64,000 bases of DNA, from NCBI RefSeq assembly GCF_002078015.1, contig NZ_LWBP01000024.1, forward strand, positions 59,056-123,055, given 5' to 3'. The number at the start of each line of letters is the position of its first letter. Position 1 is the stretch's first letter. Both the position numbers and the translations under genes were made by a program. The notes under the pieces are model-generated. The model searched no databases. It was not told the DNA's origin and saw only the letters and a list, made by a program, of their open reading frames with translations. This DNA comes from Niastella populi (GTDB lineage Bacteria > Bacteroidota > Bacteroidia > Chitinophagales > Chitinophagaceae). Shown piece after piece: positions 39,201-47,191 of this stretch.

Positions 39201-39231
39201 AGTCCTGCTCATAATATGGGCAGGACTTTTT
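39201..39231 (+). terminator. Rho-independent terminator after the beta-helix gene
   Basis: AGTCCTGC (39201-39208) pairs perfectly with GCAGGACT (39220-39227), followed directly by TTTTT. It closes the large PUL. Confidence 0.85.
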
Positions 39232-39651
39232 ACTTTATACAAGTCCTCCCATCAATATTTAAAATTTTCATGTTTCAATTGATTTATTACAATTTTTGGT
39301 CGACTCGTCTAATAAATAATCCGTTGAATTGGTTTAACTCTAATAAAAATACAGATATTGCTTTCGTTTTAATAATTTGATAATAGCCTACTGTGCTTCA
39401 TTCCGGATAAATTTGTTGCAAATTGTAAAATCACTCATTATTTTATAAAATTGTGTGTGTATTTTGCCTTTAGAACTGTTTTTGCCCACAAGTAGCATCA
39501 CAAATTTCATCAACCTTATCATGCAGGGGATGCTGTATTCGGATAGCCTGGGAACAAAGTAAAAGACCTTACCCGGTTATTACATTATCCTTCAAATAGT
39601 TAGACCTTACAGTTGAGTTGTAATTTAATATTCATTATATAGTAATGTTTG
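39232..39651. other. AT-rich gap before the second sigma factor
   Basis: No convincing gene is seen. TAAATTTG at 39408-39415 fits the Bacteroidota -7 consensus but lies 237 bases from the sigma-factor ATG. TATTTTGCC near 39461 is a weaker match. Base composition looks clearly more AT-rich from here on, the left edge of a possible island. Confidence 0.5.
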
Positions 39652-40251
39652 ATGAAACCGGCCCGTTATTCTGATGATAAGCTGATAAAGCAATTTAACA
39701 GGGGAGACCGCCAGGCGCTCACCAGCGTATACGATATGTGGTTTTCCAACATATGTTATTTTGCCTACAAGGTTACCGGGGATATGGCCGAAGCCGAAGA
39801 TATTACTGTTACGACAATGGAGGCCTTGTTAAGCAGGCACGCGCTTTTTGAAACCATGGCGAATGTGAAGGCCTTTCTGTATATAACTGCCAGGAATAAG
39901 TGCTTGAAGTATCTTCAGTCTGCGCAAAAACAAAAAACAACCCATCAGGAGTTGTCAGTAATACAGGGAGAATCCGAAGAGTATATTCTTGCGCAAATGG
40001 TAAAAGCGGAGATGATGAAAGAGATCTATAATGAAATAGAAAATCTGCCTGCCAATAGAAAAGATGTGTTTAAGTTATTTTATATTGAAGGTTTGGAAGT
40101 AAGCGAGATCGCTGAAAAATTGAAAATGACCCCCGGAGCTGTAAGCACGGCCAAATCCCGGGCCCTCGATCAGTTGCGCAATATCATCTACGAAAAAAAG
40201 CTCCTTCCTGCAATAGGTTTGATCCTCGTTATTAAAGAGATGTTTTTTTAA
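39652..40251 (+). CDS. ECF-type RNA polymerase sigma-70 factor
   Basis: A 199-residue sigma factor. Region 2 spans about residues 7-85 (LIKQFNRGDRQALTSVYDMW, GDMAEAEDITVTTMEALLS, AFLYITARNKCLKYL). Region 4 spans about 120-180 (LPANRKDVFKLFYIEG, with recognition helix MTPGAVSTAKSRALDQL). The hydrophobic tail (LLPAIGLILVIKEMFF) is like that of the first sigma factor. The ATG at 39652 follows an in-frame TTG and is preferred. FecR and an STN-bearing SusC follow, so it should respond to that transporter's cargo. Confidence 0.92.
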   Translation: MKPARYSDDKLIKQFNRGDRQALTSVYDMWFSNICYFAYKVTGDMAEAEDITVTTMEALLSRHALFETMANVKAFLYITARNKCLKYLQSAQKQKTTHQELSVIQGESEEYILAQMVKAEMMKEIYNEIENLPANRKDVFKLFYIEGLEVSEIAEKLKMTPGAVSTAKSRALDQLRNIIYEKKLLPAIGLILVIKEMFF

Positions 40252-40474
40252 TTCCTCAAATAATTTCCGGTTACGTTATTGTTAAGTCCATTGTTTTGAA
40301 CAGGGACTTTGTTGCATTACAGGTAATGGATTTTCTGTTTTCCACATTTTTAAAAAAAGTTACTGTTTTAGTGTAAGGTTGAATACGGATTAGGGTTTCT
40401 ATGTAAAGAAGGGTGATCAATAGCCCGGGTATAGAGATATTTCAATTCATTGTTAAAAACAAGGTATATAGTGC

Positions 40475-41734
40475 ATGTCTGAAAAAGCAGATGATATTAT
40501 TTTGATTGAAAAAGTAGAAGAGATCGCTTCGCTTTTGCATAGGTATTTAAAGGAAGAAATATCTCCCGAAGAGCGCGTTCGCCTCGATGCGTGGGTAAAC
40601 CAGTCTGCAGCCAACAGATCGCTTTTTCTTGAGGTATCGAATAAAGCTGCAATCAGTTCAGAGGTGAAAGATTATTACCATCTGCTTCAACAAATAGAAG
40701 CGATCCGCAAACGACATACTGACAACCGGGCCAGGGTTATTGACATGTTTTCAAAAAAAACTGTATGGCCCCGGTATGTAGCGGCAGCGTCTGTTATTTT
40801 ATTTATTACCATCGGCGCATACTTTTACTTTGGTAAAGAACAACCCCGTCAGGTGGCTACTACTTCAGCCACAACACCTGCTGCTGCAAAGGACATTCTG
40901 CCCGCCGGCGACAAAGCCGTACTCACATTGGCAAACGGTTCGCAGATAGAATTAAATACCGCTGATAATGGGGTGATTGCCCGGGAGGGGAAAACCACCA
41001 TTAATAAAAACCAGGATGGCCGGTTAGAATACAATTCCTCCACAACTGACAACGCAGCATTGGCATATAATATGGTTACTACTCCCCGGGGTGGCAAATA
41101 CCAGTTGGTACTGCCCGATGGAAGCAAGGTGTGGTTGAATGCCGCCTCTTCGCTTCGTTTTCCTGTTGCCTTTACGGGTAGTGAAAGAAGAGTTGAATTA
41201 ACGGGGGAAGCTTATTTTGAAATTGCTTCTTCGGTGATGAAGTCGACAGAAGGACAAAAAAAACGACCTTTTATTGTGAGTGTAAATGGAAGTGAAGTAG
41301 AGGTATTGGGCACACATTTTAATATAAATGCGTATCGCGAAGAGTTAACAATGCGAACAACGCTGCTGGAGGGAAGTGTAAAGGTTACTCCATCTGGTAG
41401 CAAAGGGGCAACCATTTTACAACCCGGTCAACAGGCTATTATAAGCTCAGCAGAAAATGAGCTAAACGTAATTGACAAAGAAAACCCCGGAATGGCCATA
41501 GCCTGGATCAGGGGAAAATTTGCATTTGAAAGTACAAGCTTCAAGAGTTTGATGCAGGACCTTTCCAGGTGGTATGATGTGCAGATAGAATACGAAGGTG
41601 ACATTCCCACCAAGACCATTACAGGAGAGGTGGACAGAACAATACCGCTATCGGAATTACTTTCCATGCTGGAGCAGATGGCAGACTTTCGGTTTAAGAT
41701 AGAGGGCCGCAGCGTTAAAGTTTCAGCCAGGTAA
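40475..41734 (+). CDS. FecR-type anti-sigma factor
   Basis: A 419-residue inner-membrane protein. The N-terminal sigma-binding helices include HRYLKEEISPEERVRLDAWV (residues 22-41). A membrane segment lies near 103-120 (AAASVILFITIGAYFYF). The FecR domain (TPRGGKYQLVLPDGSKVWL, VELTGEAYFEIAS, VEVLGTHFNINAY) and a DUF4974-like domain (FESTSFKSLMQDLSRWYDV to KVSAR) follow. It is longer than the first FecR because of an extra periplasmic segment at about residues 128-200. It lies between its sigma factor and its STN-SusC partner. Confidence 0.92.
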   Translation: MSEKADDIILIEKVEEIASLLHRYLKEEISPEERVRLDAWVNQSAANRSLFLEVSNKAAISSEVKDYYHLLQQIEAIRKRHTDNRARVIDMFSKKTVWPRYVAAASVILFITIGAYFYFGKEQPRQVATTSATTPAAAKDILPAGDKAVLTLANGSQIELNTADNGVIAREGKTTINKNQDGRLEYNSSTTDNAALAYNMVTTPRGGKYQLVLPDGSKVWLNAASSLRFPVAFTGSERRVELTGEAYFEIASSVMKSTEGQKKRPFIVSVNGSEVEVLGTHFNINAYREELTMRTTLLEGSVKVTPSGSKGATILQPGQQAIISSAENELNVIDKENPGMAIAWIRGKFAFESTSFKSLMQDLSRWYDVQIEYEGDIPTKTITGEVDRTIPLSELLSMLEQMADFRFKIEGRSVKVSAR

Positions 41735-42161
41735 AAGATCAGCTTTCCAACATCCTTTTTGAGAATCCATAACAATTAGTTCATCCGGTTAGTATAAAGC
41801 TATAAGTCGATTCATTTGTTTCTATAATAGTTTTATCCGTACGCTAGTAGGTGATTTTAAGAAATTGATGCTACAACTGCCTAAGGGCAACTAAGCCTTA
41901 TCCGTTGAAGAGTACGGATAACTCTTCGAATAAGGTTAAACCATCCTGACAAACATTAGTTGCTGCCACGATTGAAAAAAGTCCATTCCATTAGCCAAGT
42001 CCGCCAGTAGTTAACCTGGTAATAATGCATTCATTTGCCGAAGCCCTGGTGTACGCAAATGAAAAAGCCGGAGTGTTGGAGCACTACCGGCCTGCTAAAC
42101 AGGTTAACAAAAATTGGAGTTGTTGTTTTAATTTTTAATTAACCTAAAACTAAGCAAAACT
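41735..42161 (+). promoter_or_regulatory. Leader region of the third SusC operon with hairpin
   Basis: No gene is seen in this 427-base gap. CCTTAT followed by GAAGAGT (41897-41913) pairs with ACTCTTCGAATAAGG (41921-41935) with a small bulge, forming a hairpin that may end the FecR transcript or act in the SusC leader. The sigma-dependent SusC promoter is expected here, but I cannot place it. Confidence 0.4.
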
Positions 42162-45100
42162 ATGCAAGTTTTTGCACAGGGCAAAGTCTGCCCCGACGCT
42201 AAAGGGAGCAAGACCAACCCACGACCGCTTAACAGGACTGCAACTAAAATTATGCGGATTATGAAACTAACTGTGCTATTATTGACAGTAGCTTTTCTGC
42301 AGGTAAATGCAAATGGTTATTCACAAACCATCACTTATTCCGGTAAAAACGTTCCACTCGAAAAGATCTTCACTGTTATCAAGGAACAGGCAGGATTTGG
42401 CTTTATTTATTTCGATGAGCAGTTGGAGGGAGCCAAAAAGGTTACCATCAATGTAAAAAATGCCACTGTAGAAAATGTACTGGCTATCTGTATGAAAGAT
42501 CAGCCATATGACTATACCATTAAGGCAAAGACGATATTTATTATCAACAGGCAAAAGAAAGAGACAGCAGATATCAAGGTCTCCGCCGAACAACAAAAAG
42601 GTAAAAGGATAAATATAAGTGGCCGGGTAACCGGCGAGCAGGGCGAGCCTGTTGCAGGCGCAACCATAACCGTTAAAGGAACGGATGTCGCCACGTCAAC
42701 AAATGACAAGGGTGTGTTTTATTTAAATGATGTGGATGAAGATGCGGTGTTGGTGGTGACTTACATCAGTTACCAGGTGCAGGAGGTGGCGTTGAGGGGG
42801 AGAAGTAATTTGGATGTGAAGTTGAAGATTGGTGGTAATGATTTGGATGAGGCGATGGTGGTGGCGTATAATACGACTTCAAAAAGGATGAATACGGGCG
42901 CGGTGAGTGTGGTGAAGGCAGAACAAATACAAACATTGCCTAACCGTTCTTTTGACAGAAGTTTACAGGGATTAGTGCCAGGATTGTTGGTGACACCAGG
43001 AAATGGTCAGCCAGGTGCAGGTGTATCAAATTTCGTGTTAAGGGGAATTGCGACGGCGGCAAGTACCGAGGGGGCTTCAATAGCCAGAAACCCGCTAATT
43101 GTAATTGATGGAGTGCCGGTATCTCAGGAAGTTACACAGCTATACACGGATGGGAACATCCGTCCTATCAGTAACCCATTGGCGCAACTGAATCCATCAG
43201 ATATTGCCACTATTACCGTTTTGAAAGATGCATCTGCTGTTGCGTTATATGGTGCAAGAGCCAGTAACGGAGTTATTCTGGTAACCACAAAAAAAGGAAA
43301 AGGGAAAACTACAATTAACTTTCGCCATCAGACAGATTTTGCATCGCGAATAAAACCTAAATACGATGTATTAAACCAGAACCAATACCTGGAGTTGTTA
43401 TTTGAAACTTATAGAAATTCGGGATACAGCAATGAAGATTCTATAAGAAGTGAGTTATACAAAATATATCCTTACCAGGTTTATAATAGTGGTGATACGA
43501 GCTTTTACCCGGCTGCCAACTGGGATGATGCCATATACAGGAATAACGCTACAACCATTTCAAATGAACTCTCCATATCCGGAGGAACAGAGAACACCAA
43601 TTACTATCTGAACCTGGAATATACCAAGCAGGATGGAATTGTTAAAGGGTCTGGCTTTGACCGTAAGTCTTTTAGGTTCAATTTTGAGAATCAACTTGCA
43701 AAATGGTTTAAAGCCGGTACGAACACAGCACTGTCATACTCGATTCAAAACTATGCCGGCCCGGCCCGGAACAGCCTCTACATGGGTTTGTTGGCTCGAA
43801 TGTCACCTCTGGTTCCTGTAAGGCTGAACGACGGAAATTATTACATGAACTACAGAGAGGATGGGGCCGATATTGCTAATCCGGCAGCTTCTGCTGAATA
43901 TAATACAAACCGAAACAGGTCTTTCCGGGGGCTGTCAAAAGTGTATGGCGAGATCAATTTTCTAAAAGCATTCAGCTTTACCTCGACTTTGGGTATTGAT
44001 TATATGCAAAGTGAAATAAAGGAAAAAGGAGACCCTCGTTTGTTTCATTCAAGCAATTCAGGCGTACAACCAGGAAGTGCTAATGCGGGCATAATTGAAG
44101 AGCTCGATGGAAGGACGAGTAACATGATCAACAATAATATTCTCAGATTTAAGTCCTTTTTCAACCGTAAACATACGCTCGATCTTTTGGTTGGTCAGGA
44201 AGCGCAAATATTATCGCGTAAAAATCTTTCTGTAGCCGTTAATGGTTTACAGTTCCCTTATTACGATGAGATAAGCAGTCCAGGCGTTAAAGAGTTAAGA
44301 AGGGGTGGCTCGTCTTTTAAAGAGACATTATTGTCATATTTCGGCCAGGCAAACTATGCTTTTGATGGTAAATACTTCCTGTCTGGAAGTATAAGAAGAG
44401 ACGGGTCGTCCAGGTTTGGTGAAGACAGGAAATTTGGCACTTACTGGTCTATGGGGGCAGGCTGGATTGTCACTCAGGAGTCCTTTATGAAGAATTTGCC
44501 CTTCTTAAATTTCTTGAAATTACGTGGTAGTATCGGAGAAGCTGGAAATGCAGCAGCCATTGATGCCTACACCCGTTTTGACCGGTTGAATGTCGGAAAT
44601 TATATGGGGGGTATTTCAATATCTAGTGGCAGGACGCCAGGCAATCCGGATATACAATGGGAGAACACATTTACCTGGGATGCGGGGGTTGAGGGAAGGC
44701 TTTGGAAGGAGAGAATCGGATTTACGTTGGATTTTTATAAAAGAAAAACGAATAAACTGGTTTACCTGACCGAACTGGCGCAAAGCACAGGTTACGTCGA
44801 AGTGCTATCCAATATTGGTAAGATGGAGAACAGAGGCGTTGAGCTATCTGTCTCCGTGGATGTCGTAAAATCCAGCTCTATAGTTTGGAATATTAGGGGG
44901 AACTGGAGCACCAACATGAATAAACTTACCGAAGCATCGGTACCATTACAAACTTTAAGCAAGGTTGTTAACAAGGTAGGAGAACCTTTTAATTCTTTCT
45001 ATATGGTACGTTGGGCAGGCGTGGATCCGGCGGATGGCATGCCTCAATGGTTAGACTCATTAGGAAAAATAACTAAGACATACAATTTTTTACGTGACAG

Positions 45101-45608
45101 GGTGCTGGTTGGTAAGCCACAGCCTGATGGCTTTGGATCGGTTTCCACGAGCTTTTCTTACAGGAACTTTGAATTATCCGCCATGTTTTATTATCAGTAT
45201 GGATACCAAATTTACCTGGACGAAAACAGGACCTTGATTAACGACGGCAGTTCACCTTTTATTAATCAATCAACTGCCGCTTTAGATCGGTGGCAAAAAC
45301 CAGGAGATAACGCTGCTGCACCAAAAAGAACGCTGAATAATTTTAGTGGTCTGCAACAATCAACTCGCTTTTTAGTCGATGGAGATCATATTCGGTTTCA
45401 AAATTTATCTATTGCCTACACGGTTCCAAAAGGTTTAACAAACGGTATCGGATTAAACTTTGTTAGGATTTACGTTCAGGGAAATAACATTGCTTTATGG
45501 TCAAAGTATGATGGTAACGATCCTGCTAATATCAATGCAGATGGAAATGCAGAGTTTGCTTATCCAAATCAGAAATCTTTTTCCGTAGGTGTAAATGTGA
45601 ATTTTTAG
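42162..45608 (+). CDS. SusC/RagA TonB-dependent transporter with STN signalling domain
   Basis: A 1148-residue outer-membrane transporter. The signal helix (MKLTVLLLTVAFLQVNANGYS) is followed by an STN domain (VPLEKIFTVIKEQAGFGFIY, about residues 60-130), a beta-sandwich (ISGRVTGEQGEPVAGATITV), a TonB-box region (DLDEAMVVAYNTTSKRMNTG), the plug (NPSDIATITVLKDASAVALY, ASNGVILVTTKKG) and a barrel ending VGVNVNF. The ATG at 42162 gives a 30-residue pre-signal stretch; the ATG at 42252 is an alternative. No CAZyme gene follows its SusD, so the cargo may not be a glycan. A G-rich, codon-odd patch covers about 42760-42920. Confidence 0.94.
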   Translation: MQVFAQGKVCPDAKGSKTNPRPLNRTATKIMRIMKLTVLLLTVAFLQVNANGYSQTITYSGKNVPLEKIFTVIKEQAGFGFIYFDEQLEGAKKVTINVKNATVENVLAICMKDQPYDYTIKAKTIFIINRQKKETADIKVSAEQQKGKRINISGRVTGEQGEPVAGATITVKGTDVATSTNDKGVFYLNDVDEDAVLVVTYISYQVQEVALRGRSNLDVKLKIGGNDLDEAMVVAYNTTSKRMNTGAVSVVKAEQIQTLPNRSFDRSLQGLVPGLLVTPGNGQPGAGVSNFVLRGIATAASTEGASIARNPLIVIDGVPVSQEVTQLYTDGNIRPISNPLAQLNPSDIATITVLKDASAVALYGARASNGVILVTTKKGKGKTTINFRHQTDFASRIKPKYDVLNQNQYLELLFETYRNSGYSNEDSIRSELYKIYPYQVYNSGDTSFYPAANWDDAIYRNNATTISNELSISGGTENTNYYLNLEYTKQDGIVKGSGFDRKSFRFNFENQLAKWFKAGTNTALSYSIQNYAGPARNSLYMGLLARMSPLVPVRLNDGNYYMNYREDGADIANPAASAEYNTNRNRSFRGLSKVYGEINFLKAFSFTSTLGIDYMQSEIKEKGDPRLFHSSNSGVQPGSANAGIIEELDGRTSNMINNNILRFKSFFNRKHTLDLLVGQEAQILSRKNLSVAVNGLQFPYYDEISSPGVKELRRGGSSFKETLLSYFGQANYAFDGKYFLSGSIRRDGSSRFGEDRKFGTYWSMGAGWIVTQESFMKNLPFLNFLKLRGSIGEAGNAAAIDAYTRFDRLNVGNYMGGISISSGRTPGNPDIQWENTFTWDAGVEGRLWKERIGFTLDFYKRKTNKLVYLTELAQSTGYVEVLSNIGKMENRGVELSVSVDVVKSSSIVWNIRGNWSTNMNKLTEASVPLQTLSKVVNKVGEPFNSFYMVRWAGVDPADGMPQWLDSLGKITKTYNFLRDRVLVGKPQPDGFGSVSTSFSYRNFELSAMFYYQYGYQIYLDENRTLINDGSSPFINQSTAALDRWQKPGDNAAAPKRTLNNFSGLQQSTRFLVDGDHIRFQNLSIAYTVPKGLTNGIGLNFVRIYVQGNNIALWSKYDGNDPANINADGNAEFAYPNQKSFSVGVNVNF

Positions 45609-45636
45609 AATAAATTTTCTTTCCTCAAAATCATAA

Positions 45637-47076
45637 ATGATGCGAACTATTCAATATATAGTCATTTTCTTTCTTTTTTCAACTTGGGTTTCCTGTAAAA
45701 AAGATTTTCTGGAGGTTCCGGATAAAAGTGTTTTGTTAAGACAGGCTTATATTAACGATTTGCCAACGGCCGAACAATATTTACGAGGCGTATACCTAAC
45801 TTTTGCTGGGGAGTTCAATTCCCAGTGGCTGATGATTTACGGGGACTTGGCCGCAGATAATATACGACCCACAACATATCCAATCCTCGTTCCTCATTAT
45901 AAGTGGTCATTGCAGGCAAATACTGAGATTGGAAGTTTTTCCAACGCTACTGTTAACCTAAATTATATCTGGCGGGCTGGTTATAAAATTGTCAGGGACT
46001 GTAGTTTTTTGATCGAAAATATCGATCAATATAGATCAGAAAATGAAGAACAGGCAAATGATTTGAAAGCCCAGGCGTTTACCTTGAGAGCATTAACGCA
46101 CTTTATGTTAGTAAATATGTTCGCCCAGTCTTACAATTTTTCCGAAAGCGGATCACATCTTGGTGTTCCCTACGTAACAATTTCAGATTGGCGCCAACCT
46201 GCTCGTAGAGAAACAGTAGCGAAAGTATATGAAAACGTTATATCGGATTTGCATACGGCTGAATCACTATTTACGGCTACCGAATCGATAAATCCGACAT
46301 CATTGAATTGGCTGGCGGCAAAGGGGCTACTTTCCCGAGTATATCTCTTCAAAGGAGACCATGAAACTGCCAAGAACTTGGCGATTGAAGTATTGGCAAA
46401 ACGCCCTATCATGAACGGCGCTAATGGGTATCCTTTAAAACTGTTCACGAATCAAGAAACCGAAGCCCTGTTTCAGCTTACACCGGCCAGTACTTCGGCC
46501 GGTCAATCTGTTAGTCTCGGTTTTGCAGGCCAGTTCTATTCTACCTCCCGGTATTTGGCTAGTAAGGATATAGCAGATTTATTGTCCTTAAATACGACGG
46601 ACGTTAGAAAGATTTGGATAGGAGCAGGAAGTGGTGGTGGATTCAAAATCACCAAGTATCCTACGAATGTCGTACCGGGCTTTGCAGCTCCAGCTACTTC
46701 TTACTATCAAACACTACTTCGCTCATCCGAAATATGTTTAAATGCGTCAGAAGCCTATGCAAAACTTGGAGGTATCTACGAAGACAGTGCCAGATTCTAT
46801 TTAGATGCGATACGAAAAAGGGCTGTTCCTTCTACTTCTTCTTCAACTGCAACCGGTCCGGCATTACTTGATTCTATTTATACAGAACGAAGAAAAGAAT
46901 TGGCTTTTGAAGGGCAAAGGCTATATGACCTTCTAAGATGGAAACGACCAATCACCCGGTTAGACGAGAGTGATCCCGGTTCTAAAACTCTACCTTATCC
47001 GAGCAAAAAAGCGATTGCACCCATACCGATTCAAGACGTGAATATAAATGGCCTACAGCAAAATGATGGCTATTAA
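45637..47076 (+). CDS. SusD/RagB-family surface lipoprotein
   Basis: A 479-residue lipoprotein (lipobox WVSC, then KKDFLEVPDKS). SusD features are AEQYLRGVYLTF, AQAFTLRALTHFMLVNMFAQ, LLRSSEICLNASEAYAKLGG and the C-terminal ERRKELAFEGQRLYDLLRWK. It forms the surface half of the third SusCD complex, starting 28 bases after the SusC stop. It is divergent from the two PUL SusD proteins and AT-rich. Its ligand is unknown; the next gene is a thioredoxin-phosphoesterase rather than a CAZyme. Confidence 0.93.
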   Translation: MMRTIQYIVIFFLFSTWVSCKKDFLEVPDKSVLLRQAYINDLPTAEQYLRGVYLTFAGEFNSQWLMIYGDLAADNIRPTTYPILVPHYKWSLQANTEIGSFSNATVNLNYIWRAGYKIVRDCSFLIENIDQYRSENEEQANDLKAQAFTLRALTHFMLVNMFAQSYNFSESGSHLGVPYVTISDWRQPARRETVAKVYENVISDLHTAESLFTATESINPTSLNWLAAKGLLSRVYLFKGDHETAKNLAIEVLAKRPIMNGANGYPLKLFTNQETEALFQLTPASTSAGQSVSLGFAGQFYSTSRYLASKDIADLLSLNTTDVRKIWIGAGSGGGFKITKYPTNVVPGFAAPATSYYQTLLRSSEICLNASEAYAKLGGIYEDSARFYLDAIRKRAVPSTSSSTATGPALLDSIYTERRKELAFEGQRLYDLLRWKRPITRLDESDPGSKTLPYPSKKAIAPIPIQDVNINGLQQNDGY

Positions 47077-47191
47077 CATTCAAAAAATAAAAAATTTATG
47101 GAATCATGAGGCGCTGTGGTTAGTGTGGTGCCTGTAGTTAGTCGGGGGGACTGGAATTACATATTAAAGTTTTTCAAGTAACAAGTAGGAT

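Noticed and set aside
39189..39380. 63-codon plus-strand frame after the beta-helix gene
   Set aside because: Its first part spans the rho-independent terminator hairpin at 39201-39231, and it has no recognisable features.
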